A DNA stretch of 64,000 nt. It comes from Alphaproteobacteria bacterium (GTDB lineage: Bacteria > Myxococcota_A > UBA796 > GCA-2862545). Location: contig JACKEP010000006.1 in NCBI GenBank assembly GCA_020632915.1, positions 1-64,000 on the forward strand, in the 5' to 3' direction. The first letter of the stretch is position 1; every line of letters begins with the position of its first letter. A program made the translations under genes and the position numbers. The notes beneath the pieces were generated by a model. The model saw only the letters and a list, made by a program, of their open reading frames with translations. It searched no databases and was not told where the DNA came from. Below, piece by piece: positions 9,249-19,082 of the stretch.

Positions 9249-12200
9249 GTGTCCTCCTCAGTGCACGCCTGGCTGGACATGATCCCCGAGCCGGCCGTCC
9301 TCGTGGACGACCATGGCAGGCCCGTGGCGTGGAATGCTGCGTCTCGGCATGCGTTCGGTACGCCGGCCACCGTGGCGAGCGCGGTGCGGGGCCTCAAGTC
9401 CGACCTGGCAGCCACGGCGGCTGCGGTCGCCCGCGGGGCCCAGCCGGGCGGACACGCCCTGGAGGGGCTCGACGCCCAGGGGCGGCTGTGGCGGGCCTGC
9501 GCGGAGCGGGTGGGGCCGGGCAAGGCGGTGCTGCGGTTCACGGGCGCAGACGGCGCGGTCGAGGACGTCGGGGCGCCGTCGGCACCTGTCGACGGACCGG
9601 TGGAGGACGACGAGGACGAGCCCACGGCCGAGATCGTGCGGTTCGAGCGCACGGCGAACGCCCTGGAGGGGATGGCGTGGCGCGAGGCCCGCACGCGCAA
9701 CCCGGGCGAGGTGGTGAGCTTCCAGATCCGGTCGGCCCGGCACGCGCTCACCGAGCGCTCCCGGCGCATGGGCCTGCCGCCGGTCGAGGAGATCACCACC
9801 CACGAGGTGATGACCGTCGACGACGAGGACACCGAGGTCACGGGCGAGGTCACCGCGAGCGAGGTGCGTCGGGTGTTCTCCCGCGCCGTGGCGCCGGTGC
9901 CGCGGTTGCCGCCGGTGCTGGCGGGGGCCGTGGCGCCGTGCCTGCTGGTGCGTGAGGGCGCCGTCCTCGACGCCAACGACGCCGCGGCCGCCTGGCTCCA
10001 CGCGGTCGATCGCGAGCGGCTCCGCGACGGGCGCCTGAGCGACCTCGCGCCCGCCCGGCTCGACAGCGGCGAGACCGCCGAGGAGGCGCTGGCGCGGGCC
10101 GAGGGCATCGCCCGCACGCGGGGGCACCACACGTTCCCGTGGGCCTTCCACCTCGAAGCGGGCCTGGGCGAGGCGTCGGTCGGCGACCCCAAGGTCGTGC
10201 CGGTCGAGGCGTCCCTCACCCACGTCGACGAGCGCGGCACCCGCGCGTGGCTGTTCACCTGGCGGGAGGCCGGGGAGCCCGGTCGGGTGGGCGAGGCCGA
10301 TCGCGTGCGCGAGCGCCTGTCGCTGGCGCTGGCGCGGTCGATCCGGCCCCTGCTCGTGCGCGACGACGTCGACGAGGCCGTCAGGGAGGCGCTCGCCACC
10401 ATCGGGTCGGCTGTGCGCGCCGACCGCTGCTTCCTGGTGTTGGTCGAGGAGGATCGGAGCACCGGGCGGGCGATCAACGGCCAGCGCTTCGCGTGGGCCA
10501 CCGAGGGGGTGGACCAGCTGCCGCCACGCCGGGACGGCACCGCACCCCGCGGGGTCGTGCCGCCGCGGTGGTTCCGTGTGCTGTCGAGCGGGGGCGTCCT
10601 GTCGGGCGGGCTCGACGACTTCCCCGAGGACGAGCAGGCGATCCTGGAGCGCTACGAGGTGCGGTCGCTGGTCGTGGTCCCCGTGCGCAGCGAGGGCCGG
10701 CTGCTCGCGTTCCTCGGCCTGGACTCCTGTCGCGTGGAGCGCACCTGGACGCCCACCGAGATCGAGATCCTGCGCGGCATGGCCGACAGCTTCGCCGGCG
10801 CGTTCCGGCGCCTCGACGCTGCGCGCGCCCTGCGCACGGGGCGCGACCGCTACGAGGCCGCCGTGCGCGGTGCCGACGTGGCGGTGTGGGAGCTGTCGAT
10901 CCCCAGGGGCGAGCTCGTCCACGCCGACGGGGTGGGGCGGTTGCTCGGCTTGCGCCCGGAGGACCTGCCGCGCGGCGTCGACGCCCTGCTGGGCGTGGTG
11001 CACGTCGACGACCGCGAGACCTGCCGACGGGTCGCCATCGCCCACGACGCCGGTCGCCTGGAGCTGGTGGACGTCGAGGTCCGCATGCGGGCCGGCAACG
11101 TGTGGAAGTGGGTGCTGCTGCGGGGCCGGATCACCGAGCGCGACCCGTCCGGTCGTCCGCTGCGCGCCAACGGCACCATGCTCGACATCGACGAGCGCAA
11201 GCGCCTGCTCGACGAGCTGCGCACCGCCCGCGAGCTGGCCGAGCGCGCGAGCGAGGCGAAGTCCCGCTTCCTCGCCAACATGAGCCATGAGATCCGCACG
11301 CCGCTCAACGCCGTGCTCGGCATGGCGGCGCTGCTTCAGGGCAGCCGGCTGAACGCCACCCAGACCGACATGGTCGACACCCTGCGCCTGTCCGGCGAGC
11401 ACCTGCTGGCCCTGCTCAACCAGATCCTCGACGTGTCGCGGATCGAGAGCGGCGAGTTCGAGCTGTCGCGCACGGCCTTCGATCTGCGGGCGACGATCCT
11501 CGAGGTCGGTGACCTGTTCCGCCCGATCGCCGACGGCAAGGGACTCGGCCTCGACGTGCGCCTCGACGAGCGGCTGCCGATGCGGGTGGTCGGTGACGCG
11601 CTCCGCCTGCGGCAGGTGCTGGTCAACCTCGCCGACAACGCGCTCAAGTTCACCGAGCGGGGCGGCATCACGATGATGGCGTGGTGTCCGGAGCCGTCGG
11701 CGCCGCGGCGCGTGCGCATCGAGGTGGCCGACACGGGCATGGGCATCCCCCAGGAGCAGCTCGACGTGCTGTTCGATGCGTTCGCGCAGGCGGACGGCTC
11801 GGACTCGCGGCGGTTCGGCGGGTCGGGCCTGGGGCTGGCGATCAGCCGCGCCCTGTGCGACGCGATGGGGGGCAGGCTGTCGGCGGAGAGCACGCCGGGC
11901 AAGGGCTCGGTGTTCCGCTTCGACCTCGAGCTCGAAGGCGTGGCCGAGGCGGTCCCGGGACCCAAGCGGGCCGCCCTGTCGCCCAACCTGCTGCCCGCCG
12001 ACCTGAAGATCCTCGTCGTCGAGGACAACGCCGTGAACCAGAAGGTGGCCCTGGGCATGCTCCAGCGCCTGGGCTGCGCGGCACAGGTCTCCGACTCGGG
12101 GCACGACGCGCTCGAGCTCGTCGAGATCGACCTGCCGGACGTGGTCCTGATGGACATCCAGATGCCCGGGATGGACGGCATCGAGACCACGCGGCGGATC

Positions 12201-12377
12201 CGGGAGCGCTTCGGCTCCCGCACGCGCCCGTGGATCATCGCGGTCACCGCGGCCGCCCAGACCGAGGACCGCCAGCGCAGCCTCGCCAGCGGCATGAACG
12301 ACTACATCACCAAGCCGGTGCGTCCCGCCGAGCTCGAGCGCGCGCTGGAGCGGGCCCTGGAGGCGCGGGTCACCTGA
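9249..12377 (+). CDS. hybrid sensor histidine kinase (PAS-GAF-PAS-HisKA-HATPase-REC)
   Basis: A 1042-residue cytoplasmic hybrid kinase with no membrane segments. Order: an N-terminal PAS-like segment (MIPEPAVLVDDHGRPVAWN); an acidic linker and second PAS-like region to about 340; a GAF domain about 353-530; a PAS domain about 531-660; HisKA with His680 in NMSHEIRTPLN; a HATPase with NLADNALKFTE, DTGMGIPQEQ and GGSGLGLAIS; and a C-terminal receiver from about 920 with phospho-acceptor Asp969 (LMDIQMPGMDG). The GTG start is inferred from the upstream stop and the PAS onset. It would pass phosphate to an unlinked Hpt protein or regulator; no partner lies next to it. Its signal is unknown. Confidence 0.92.
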   Translation: MSSSVHAWLDMIPEPAVLVDDHGRPVAWNAASRHAFGTPATVASAVRGLKSDLAATAAAVARGAQPGGHALEGLDAQGRLWRACAERVGPGKAVLRFTGADGAVEDVGAPSAPVDGPVEDDEDEPTAEIVRFERTANALEGMAWREARTRNPGEVVSFQIRSARHALTERSRRMGLPPVEEITTHEVMTVDDEDTEVTGEVTASEVRRVFSRAVAPVPRLPPVLAGAVAPCLLVREGAVLDANDAAAAWLHAVDRERLRDGRLSDLAPARLDSGETAEEALARAEGIARTRGHHTFPWAFHLEAGLGEASVGDPKVVPVEASLTHVDERGTRAWLFTWREAGEPGRVGEADRVRERLSLALARSIRPLLVRDDVDEAVREALATIGSAVRADRCFLVLVEEDRSTGRAINGQRFAWATEGVDQLPPRRDGTAPRGVVPPRWFRVLSSGGVLSGGLDDFPEDEQAILERYEVRSLVVVPVRSEGRLLAFLGLDSCRVERTWTPTEIEILRGMADSFAGAFRRLDAARALRTGRDRYEAAVRGADVAVWELSIPRGELVHADGVGRLLGLRPEDLPRGVDALLGVVHVDDRETCRRVAIAHDAGRLELVDVEVRMRAGNVWKWVLLRGRITERDPSGRPLRANGTMLDIDERKRLLDELRTARELAERASEAKSRFLANMSHEIRTPLNAVLGMAALLQGSRLNATQTDMVDTLRLSGEHLLALLNQILDVSRIESGEFELSRTAFDLRATILEVGDLFRPIADGKGLGLDVRLDERLPMRVVGDALRLRQVLVNLADNALKFTERGGITMMAWCPEPSAPRRVRIEVADTGMGIPQEQLDVLFDAFAQADGSDSRRFGGSGLGLAISRALCDAMGGRLSAESTPGKGSVFRFDLELEGVAEAVPGPKRAALSPNLLPADLKILVVEDNAVNQKVALGMLQRLGCAAQVSDSGHDALELVEIDLPDVVLMDIQMPGMDGIETTRRIRERFGSRTRPWIIAVTAAAQTEDRQRSLASGMNDYITKPVRPAELERALERALEARVT

Positions 12378-12407
12378 CGCCGGCGCTCCGCCTGCCGGGC
12401 GGGCGGG

Positions 12408-13442
12408 TCAGCGGCCGAGGTCGCCAGCGAGCTCGTCGAGGTCGGCGCGGACCATGCGGTGGACCAGCTCCTCCAGGCCCACCTGCGGGCGCCAGCCGAG
12501 CAGGCGCGCGGCCTTCGAGGCGTCGCCGCGGAGCCAGCCCACCTCGGCCGGTCGGTACAGGGATGGGTCGATGCGCACCCGCACGGTGTCGGTGCCGACC
12601 TCGACGCCCACGGTGTCGCTGCCGGTGCCGCGCCACGCCAGCGACACGTCGATGGCGGCGAACGCGAGCTCCACGAAGGTGCGCACGCTCTCGGCGCGGC
12701 CCGTGGCGACCACGAAGTCGTCGCCGCGCTCGGCCTGGAGCATCCGGTGCATGGCGTCGACGTACTCGGGCGCGTGGCCCCAGTCGCGGCGCGCCTCCAG
12801 GTTGCCGAGCGTGAGCACCTGCTGGTGGCCCAGCGCGATGGCGGCCACGGCGCGGGTGACCTTGCGGGTGACGAACTCGGGCCCCCGCAGCGCGGACTCG
12901 TGGTTGAACAGGATGCCGCGGGCGGCGAACGTGCCGTAGGCCTCGCGGTGCAGGCCGACCATGTGGTGGGCGGCGAGCTTGGCGATGGCGTAGGGGCTGC
13001 GGGGCACCATCGGTGCGTGCTCGTCGAGCAGGGTGTCGCCGGCGCCCGCAGCGCCGAACATCTCCGACGTGGACGCCTGGTACCAGCGCGCGTCGGGGCG
13101 GACGGTGCGCACCGCGTCGAGGAGGCGGGCGGTGCCGGTGGCGTTGACGTCGAGGGTGTAGGCGGGCTGCTCGAAGCTGTCGCCGACGAAGCTCTGGGCG
13201 GCCAGGTGGTAGACCTCGTCGGGCGCGGTGCGATCGACGGCCCGGACGAGGTTGGTGGCCTCGCACAGCTCCAGCAGGACGTACTGGATGTCGTCGGCGA
13301 TGCCCAGGCGGTGCAGGCGCGAGAACGTGCGCTCCGCGCCGCGGCGGAAGCTGCCGTGGACCTCGTAGCCGTGGCGCAGCAGGTGCAGCGCGAGCCACGC
13401 GCCGTCCTGTCCGCTGATGCCGGTGATGAGGGCCCGCTTCAT
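12408..13442 (-). CDS. gmd: GDP-mannose 4,6-dehydratase
   Basis: Converts GDP-D-mannose to GDP-4-keto-6-deoxy-D-mannose, the precursor of fucose, rhamnose and perosamine in surface polysaccharides. It has 344 residues, as usual for the family. It begins at the NAD(P) motif ITGISGQDGAWLA; YHLAAQSFVGDSFEQP, the catalytic triad regions STSEMFG and SPYAIAK, and NHESALRGPEFVTRKV are all conserved. The ATG at 13442 is fixed by the Rossmann start despite a weak ribosome site. No other deoxysugar gene is adjacent; the nearest surface-sugar candidate is the GT-C-like gene at 45.6 kb. Confidence 0.95.
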   Translation of the reverse strand: MKRALITGISGQDGAWLALHLLRHGYEVHGSFRRGAERTFSRLHRLGIADDIQYVLLELCEATNLVRAVDRTAPDEVYHLAAQSFVGDSFEQPAYTLDVNATGTARLLDAVRTVRPDARWYQASTSEMFGAAGAGDTLLDEHAPMVPRSPYAIAKLAAHHMVGLHREAYGTFAARGILFNHESALRGPEFVTRKVTRAVAAIALGHQQVLTLGNLEARRDWGHAPEYVDAMHRMLQAERGDDFVVATGRAESVRTFVELAFAAIDVSLAWRGTGSDTVGVEVGTDTVRVRIDPSLYRPAEVGWLRGDASKAARLLGWRPQVGLEELVHRMVRADLDELAGDLGR

Positions 13443-13690
13443 GGCGCGCTGGCTAGCCCGGACGCCGTCGTGCGACACCTCACCGCACCGCTCGCGGGGT
13501 CGTGTTGGCACGCAGTGGCAGGACTTGACCACGTCCTGACGGGAGCACGCCTGGGGGAGATCCCCCGAATCTCGCGGGAAAACCAAGGAGAAGCGCGGAA
13601 CCGCGACATCCGTTTCGTGGCGTTCGTCACAGATCGACGCCTGAGGTGTGGGGAGGGGTACACTGAGGCGTCCATTCCATGGAGTGCCTC

Positions 13691-15355
13691 ATGAATCGGA
13701 TTGCTGTGGGCGTCCTCGCCCTCCTCGCGGCGTGCGCCACGCCGGACCAGGTGGTCGACACCCCGACGCCCACCGACGACATCGGTGACGTCGAGCTCGA
13801 GCTGGTGCCCATCGGCCCCGAGAAGACCGAGGTCGACGCGTTCGAGGCCACGCTCCCCACGCGCCCCGAGATCGTCGCCTTCACCGGTGAGGGCCACCGC
13901 GTCCGCGTGCTGTTCCTCAAGCTCGACAACGGCGTGAACGACGAGGGCATCGGTGCGCCCACGTCGAACTACACGGCGGTGATGTTCGACTACACCACGA
14001 ACACCGAGTTCGAGGTCCACGGCGACTTCAAGGCCGCCGAGCCGGTCGCGAGCATCGCCCCGTCCGACATCCACCCGTCCCCCTCGCTCGAGGAGGTCGA
14101 CGAGGCCGTCCAGCTCCTCCTCGACAGCGACCCGGCCCTGGCCGCGCGCGTCGACGCCGGCGAGCTGCAGATCTTCCGCGCGATGCCGCCGCTGCTCATC
14201 AGCGACAACGGCGACCGCATGTTCCCCCTGGGCATCCGCGAGAACGTCGACGCCGACATGGTCGACCGCGAGATCGTGGGCGTGAACCTGTCGGGCGGCA
14301 CCATCATCCACTACGACGGCGGCGCGCCCCCCACCGCGTCGATCACCGCGTTCTCGTGCAACCCGCCGCCGAGCGCGGGCCAGTCCGGTTCGGGCAACGG
14401 CAACCAGGGCTGGGCCCGCCTCGTGGCCCGCCTGCGCGGCACCGAGATCTGGTCGATGACGGTCACCCGCCCGTCCGACTCGTCGGGCTCCGACGGCTCG
14501 GGCGTCGACCTCACCGACGTGCGCTACCGCGGCAAGACGCTGCTCGCGCACGCCCACGTGCCGATCCTCAACGTGCTCTACGTCAACAACGCCTGCGGCC
14601 CCTACCGCGACTGGCAGTGGCAGGAGAACCCGTTCGAGATCGCGCCCAACTCCACCAACGTGGCCAACCAGGGCTCGGGCATCGTGGTCACCGACTGGGC
14701 CAAGACGATGCGGGAGCTGCGCGACGACTCCGGCAACTTCTACGGCGTCGCCGCCTACCTCGACCGGGTCAACAACCAGATCGTGCTCATCTCCGAGCTG
14801 GCCGCCGGCTGGTACCGCTACGCCACCGAGTGGCGCTTCGCGCTCAACGGTGAGCTGATCGGGCGCTTCGGCTTCGACGCCGTCGACAACGGCTGCACCT
14901 GCCGCCGCCACACCCACCACGCCTACTGGCGCATGGACTTCGACCTGGGCTCGGGCAACAACCGCTTCGAGATCCACGACGACAGCTCCGGCTGGACGCA
15001 GGTCACCACCGAGGGCGCCACCAACCGGAACGAGGCGGAGCACCGCTACTTCCGCGTGAGCGACACCAGCTCGGGCGACAGCTACCTGATCTACCCGGGC
15101 CGCAACGAGGACCTGCCCGACAGCTACGCGTCGAACACCGACGGCTGGTTCCTCCGCGACCACAGCAACGAGGTCGAGGATCGCGGCGTCTACACCGGCA
15201 CGGGCGCGAACCTGAACGCGTTCGTCAACGGCGAGTCCGTCGTCGACACCGACAACGTCTTCTGGTGGTCGGGCCACTTCCTGCACGACGACAGCGACCC
15301 GCTGACCAACCAGACCCACACCGTGCAGATCCGCCTGGTGCCCGAGAACTGGTGA
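13691..15355 (+). CDS. copper amine oxidase-like lipoprotein (degenerate cofactor motif)
   Basis: A 554-residue lipoprotein (signal MNRIAVGVLALLAACA, lipobox Cys18-19 region); the ATG at 13691 follows ggag. Its second half aligns by eye with the copper amine oxidase catalytic domain. HTHHAYWRMDFDL (His407, His409) matches HQHMFNVRMDFEL, and VDTDNVFWWSGHFLH (His532) matches VDTD..VWYTFG..H, which together give the three copper ligands. The cofactor position corresponds to Tyr375 in AAGWYRYATEW, but the family consensus NY(D/E) is changed to WYR, and the base Asp appears as Glu316 (PFE). The copper site may therefore be kept while topaquinone formation is uncertain. The N-terminal family domains are absent. 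Confidence 0.72.
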   Translation: MNRIAVGVLALLAACATPDQVVDTPTPTDDIGDVELELVPIGPEKTEVDAFEATLPTRPEIVAFTGEGHRVRVLFLKLDNGVNDEGIGAPTSNYTAVMFDYTTNTEFEVHGDFKAAEPVASIAPSDIHPSPSLEEVDEAVQLLLDSDPALAARVDAGELQIFRAMPPLLISDNGDRMFPLGIRENVDADMVDREIVGVNLSGGTIIHYDGGAPPTASITAFSCNPPPSAGQSGSGNGNQGWARLVARLRGTEIWSMTVTRPSDSSGSDGSGVDLTDVRYRGKTLLAHAHVPILNVLYVNNACGPYRDWQWQENPFEIAPNSTNVANQGSGIVVTDWAKTMRELRDDSGNFYGVAAYLDRVNNQIVLISELAAGWYRYATEWRFALNGELIGRFGFDAVDNGCTCRRHTHHAYWRMDFDLGSGNNRFEIHDDSSGWTQVTTEGATNRNEAEHRYFRVSDTSSGDSYLIYPGRNEDLPDSYASNTDGWFLRDHSNEVEDRGVYTGTGANLNAFVNGESVVDTDNVFWWSGHFLHDDSDPLTNQTHTVQIRLVPENW

Positions 15356-15363
15356 CGTCCTCC

Positions 15364-15385
15364 CCGGGGTGGCGCGGCGCCCCGG
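15364..15385 (+). terminator. terminator-like hairpin
   Basis: A 6-bp all-GC stem (CCGGGG/CCCCGG) with a 10-nt loop starts 9 nt after the stop of the amine-oxidase-like gene. No U-tract follows, which is common in such GC-rich genomes, so its efficiency is uncertain. Confidence 0.4.
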
Positions 15386-15521
15386 AGTCGGGGGGCTGCT
15401 GCCGCCCCGCTCCCTGTGCTGCGCTCTCCTCCTGGGCGGTGTCCGCCCGCGTACCCATCCCCCCGGGCGGTCTTCCGCCCCCGACCGCCAGGCGCGCCGC
15501 GCCGACGGACCAGAGGTCCTG

Positions 15522-17087
15522 ATGCATCCTCGTTCCCTGTTCGTGTTGCTCGCGGCGCTCGGCGCCTGTGCCGACCAGCCCGAGTCGGCCTCTCCGTTCG
15601 CCGTCGACCAGGCGGCGGTGCCGATGTCCACGCTCGGCCTGTCCGTCACCAGCCCGGTGGCGCTCGGCGACGACATCCGGTTCACCGTCACCGGCGCCAC
15701 GCCCGGCGACCACATCGCCGTCGCGGTGTCCAACGGCATCTTCGTGCCCAACCTCGGCGCCTGCTACCCGTTCCTGGGCGGCAACTGCCTCGACATGACC
15801 GCGGGCAGCACCGGCTACATGGTGGTGGGCCAGGGGACGGCCAACGCGTCGGGCACCTTCACCGTCCAGCGCCGCGTGCCGCTGGCCGTGCTGCCCGGTC
15901 GCTACGCCGCCCAGGCGCAGCGCATCGGCGCGGGCAACGACGGCAACGAGTCGAGCGCGGTCTACTTCGACCTCATCGAGGGCTGCACCGCCGACGCCTT
16001 CGAGCCGAACGACCGCCGCGCCACCGCCTCGCCGATGCCGGCCATGGCCACCGGCCTCGGGCTCTGCCCGGGCGACGAGGACTACTACGAGATCCTGGTG
16101 CCCGCGGGCGGCACGCTCGAGGTGGTGACCACCCACGCCGGCGCCGACGGCGACCTCGACATGACGCTCGTCGACGACCAGGGCGACCCCCTCGACATCG
16201 CGCAGACCGCCAACGACACCGAGACGCTGCTCTGGTACAACAGCGGCGCCGATCGCACGGTGTTCGCCCGGGTCTACGCCTTCGACGATCCGCAGGGCGA
16301 CGGCATCCCGTACGATCTGGAGTCCACGCTCCTCGTGCCGGGTCCGTGCGTCGACGACGCGTTCGAGGACGACGACACGCCGGCCACCGCGCGCACGGCG
16401 GGCGTGGGCACCTACAGCGGCACGTCCTGCTCGGGTGACTACGACACGTTCGCCATCGCGCTCAACGCGGGCGAGCTGCTCACGGCGTCGCTGTCGTCCC
16501 CGGCCGGCCTCGGCGACACCGACGTCGTCATCGTCAACGCGGCGGGCACGCAGATCTCCAACGGTCCCGACGACCTCGTCAGCTACACCGCCACGGCCAA
16601 CGAGACGGTCTACGCCCGCGTGCTGCTCACCTCCGACGACAGCTCGGGCGGCGGCAACACCTACGACGTCACGTTCGCCACGCTGCAGAATGCGCAGTGC
16701 CCCGACGACGTGTTCGAGAGCGGCAACGGCAACGACTCGCGCAGCACGGCCGTGCCCACCGCGAGCTTCCCGCCGGGCACCTACAGCAACCTCGGCGCCT
16801 GCGTCGGCGACGAGGACTGGTACGAGGTGCCGCTGACCGCCGGCCAGGTGCTGTCGGTGTCGCTCAACTTCAGCCACGCCGACTCCGACGTGGACGTCCG
16901 CATCTACCGCGGCACGCAGACCCAGTCGGTGGCGGTGGCCGAGAGCTCGAGCGACAACGAGGTGCTCGACTACACCGCCACGCAGACGGCCACCTACTAC
17001 ATCCGGGTCTACGTGTACGGCGGCTCGGTCGACGGCCCGCCGATCACCGGCGGTGCGCTCTACGAGCTGGTCTACGACGTGAACTGA
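15522..17087 (+). CDS. lipoprotein with three PPC-type domains
   Basis: A 521-residue lipoprotein (MHPRSLFVLLAALGACADQ, lipobox Cys17). After an N-terminal beta domain (to about 150) come three pre-peptidase C-terminal (PPC)-like beta-sandwiches. Each is introduced by a Cys-x-x-Asp-x-Phe-Glu motif (CTADAFEPND, CVDDAFEDDD, CPDDVFESGN), with an internal GDEDYYEI- or GDEDWYEV-type Asp-rich strand. PPC domains usually accompany secreted peptidases; here no peptidase domain is present. It lies downstream of and parallel to the amine-oxidase-like gene and ends at a strong hairpin. It is probably a surface adhesin or binding protein. Confidence 0.82.
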   Translation: MHPRSLFVLLAALGACADQPESASPFAVDQAAVPMSTLGLSVTSPVALGDDIRFTVTGATPGDHIAVAVSNGIFVPNLGACYPFLGGNCLDMTAGSTGYMVVGQGTANASGTFTVQRRVPLAVLPGRYAAQAQRIGAGNDGNESSAVYFDLIEGCTADAFEPNDRRATASPMPAMATGLGLCPGDEDYYEILVPAGGTLEVVTTHAGADGDLDMTLVDDQGDPLDIAQTANDTETLLWYNSGADRTVFARVYAFDDPQGDGIPYDLESTLLVPGPCVDDAFEDDDTPATARTAGVGTYSGTSCSGDYDTFAIALNAGELLTASLSSPAGLGDTDVVIVNAAGTQISNGPDDLVSYTATANETVYARVLLTSDDSSGGGNTYDVTFATLQNAQCPDDVFESGNGNDSRSTAVPTASFPPGTYSNLGACVGDEDWYEVPLTAGQVLSVSLNFSHADSDVDVRIYRGTQTQSVAVAESSSDNEVLDYTATQTATYYIRVYVYGGSVDGPPITGGALYELVYDVN

Positions 17088-17104
17088 CCGGTTCCGGTGC
17101 GTGC

Positions 17105-17144
17105 GCGGGCCCGGCCCGATCCCCTGGGATCCGGTCGGGCCCGC
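17105..17144. terminator. bidirectional terminator hairpin between convergent genes
   Basis: An imperfect inverted repeat: GCGGGCCCG at 17105-17113 pairs with CGGGCCCGC at 17136-17144, and the inner part also largely pairs (GATCC/GGATC). It lies between the convergent ends of the PPC lipoprotein and the membrane protein. No U-tract is present on either strand. Confidence 0.65.
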
Positions 17145-17166
17145 CTGCCTTCGGGACCCGGGACGA

Positions 17167-18393
17167 TCAGGGCGTGGCGCGGGGCGGTCCCAGCCACCGG
17201 TCGACGACGGCGCGCACGGCCCACGTCACCACCGTCACGCCGACGAGCAGCTCCACGGGCCACGGCGCCACCTGGTGCAGCAGGTCGACGGCGTTGGCGA
17301 CGAGCGCGTCGGGGTCGGGGGCGTCGGCCGTGGGGTCGGACCACGACACCACCCACGGCTGCACGGCGACCGAGCGCACGAGGGCCGGCCACACCATCAT
17401 CGACCACAGGAGCACGGGCACGGCGACGACGAGTCCGGCGAACGTGAGCGCCTGACCGGCACCGACGGGCACCTGCGCAGGAGGCGGAGGGGGCGCAGCA
17501 CGCGGCGACAGGAAGGCGCCGCCGAGGGCCACCGCCCACACCACGAGGACCAGGCCGAGCGGCAGGCCGTGCAGCGGCAGGGCGCGGTGGGCCAGCGCGA
17601 GGGCGGACAGCGTCAGCGCCACGACGGCGCCGTCGACCACGAGGCGCGCGCGGGTCTCGGGGGCCGTGCGCGGCAGCCGGCGTCGCTGGACGATGACGTA
17701 CGTGACCAGTCCTGCGAGGAGCGCATGGATGGGCAGCGTCCACATGCCCACGACGAGGCTGCCGTCGTCGGCGCTTCCCGCGGGCGCAGGACCCAGCGCC
17801 AACGCCAGCGCCGGGCCGGCGGTCCACGCAGCCAGCAGCGCCGACAAGGCGATCAGGCCGAGCGTGGTGCGGAGCACGAGGTCGAACAGGGTGGCGTCCA
17901 TCGGGCGTGGCGGCGCGTGGGGGAGGGCGCTGCGGCCCAGCCACCCCGCCGCGCCGAGCACGACGGCGAGCAGGACCGTCCGTCCGACGGCGTCCGGCCA
18001 GCCCGTGCCGATGATGCCCAGCTGGGCCAGCGCGAACCCGACGGCCTCGGGGTCGTCGGGCACGGTGTCACCGACCCGTTCGACCACCCTGAGCTGCAGG
18101 TCGGCCACGGTGCGGGGCAGGATCGCCGCCGCGCGCACCCACACCACCGCGACGCCGCTCGCCATGATGCCCTGGACCACCGCGTTGCGGCCGGACGTGC
18201 TCCGCCGTCCCGTCCAGGCGCTGGCGACCGCCGCGAGGCCCATCGCCGACAGGGGGGCCCACGTGGAGGTGGGCGAGAGCACGACGAGCGCCGCACCCGC
18301 GACACCGGCGAGCGTGCCGCCGACGACGGCGTCGACGGTGGGGCCGGGGTGGCTCGCCGTGTCGTCGTAGGCGGTGACCTGGGGCTGGGACAT
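17167..18393 (-). CDS. multi-pass membrane protein, unknown
   Basis: A 408-residue integral membrane protein with about eight to nine hydrophobic segments (for example VVGGTLAGVAGAALVVL near the start and VELLVGVTVVTWAVRAVVD near the end) and a cytoplasmic proline-rich loop (APPPPPAQVP). The short polar N-terminus MSQPQVTAYDD lacks a cleavable signal. No transporter or enzyme motif is recognised. The divergent 122-nt gap to the hydroxylase gene probably contains promoters for both. Confidence 0.75.
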   Translation of the reverse strand: MSQPQVTAYDDTASHPGPTVDAVVGGTLAGVAGAALVVLSPTSTWAPLSAMGLAAVASAWTGRRSTSGRNAVVQGIMASGVAVVWVRAAAILPRTVADLQLRVVERVGDTVPDDPEAVGFALAQLGIIGTGWPDAVGRTVLLAVVLGAAGWLGRSALPHAPPRPMDATLFDLVLRTTLGLIALSALLAAWTAGPALALALGPAPAGSADDGSLVVGMWTLPIHALLAGLVTYVIVQRRRLPRTAPETRARLVVDGAVVALTLSALALAHRALPLHGLPLGLVLVVWAVALGGAFLSPRAAPPPPPAQVPVGAGQALTFAGLVVAVPVLLWSMMVWPALVRSVAVQPWVVSWSDPTADAPDPDALVANAVDLLHQVAPWPVELLVGVTVVTWAVRAVVDRWLGPPRATP

Positions 18394-18515
18394 GCACGCT
18401 CCGGAGGGTGGCCGAGTCTACCGTCCCGGGTCGGTGTGCGGGGACGCGGAGAAAGTCGGGGCGCGCATCTGCGGATGTGATAACGTGACTGCGCCGTTCA
18501 TGGTTTGGGGGTCCG

Positions 18516-19079
18516 ATGAGTCTGGTCGTCGCCGCGGCGCTCGGCGTGCTCGGGTGGACGTTCATCGAGTACGTCTTCCACCGCTTCCTCGCCCACACGT
18601 TCACGTTCGACCTGCGGTTCCGGCGCGAGCACCTGATGCACCACCGCAAGCGGGAGTACTTCGCGACGCCGGCCGACAAGGCGCGGCTCGCCGCCACGAC
18701 CACGGCGCTCATCCTGCTGGTGGCGGTGCCGCTGGTGGGGTGGGCCCACGGCGCGGTGTTCACCGTCAGCCTCGTCGGTGCCTACCTCGTCTACGAGTGG
18801 ATCCACCGCGATCTGCACGTCGCTGCGCCGCGCGGGGCCTACGGGCGGTGGGCACGTCGCCACCACCTGCAGCACCACCACGGCGATCCGCAGCGCAACC
18901 ACGGCGTCACGTCGCCGCTGTGGGACGTCGTGTTCGGCACGCTGGCGCCGATCGAGGTGGTGCGCATCCCGGCCGGCAAGCTGCCGCGCTGGCTCGACCC
19001 CGAGGCGCAGGCGCCGTGGCGGGCCGACTACGAGGTGCTGCGGGCGCGCGCACCTGAGCCGGCGCTCGCCGCCGACTGA
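18516..19079 (+). CDS. fatty acid hydroxylase / sterol desaturase family protein
   Basis: A 187-residue membrane di-iron protein. The histidine clusters that bind iron are all visible: HRFLAH (about 22-27), HLMHH (about 44-48), HRDLH (about 97-101) and HHLQHHH (about 116-122). Hydrophobic segments flank them. Members hydroxylate fatty acyl chains, ceramides or carotenoids using O2; the size and spacing fit the short bacterial carotenoid or fatty-acid hydroxylase type. The ATG follows a ggggg ribosome site. The convergent neighbour starts 3 nt after the stop, leaving no room for a separate terminator. The substrate cannot be told. Confidence 0.85.
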   Translation: MSLVVAAALGVLGWTFIEYVFHRFLAHTFTFDLRFRREHLMHHRKREYFATPADKARLAATTTALILLVAVPLVGWAHGAVFTVSLVGAYLVYEWIHRDLHVAAPRGAYGRWARRHHLQHHHGDPQRNHGVTSPLWDVVFGTLAPIEVVRIPAGKLPRWLDPEAQAPWRADYEVLRARAPEPALAAD

Positions 19080-19082
19080 CGC

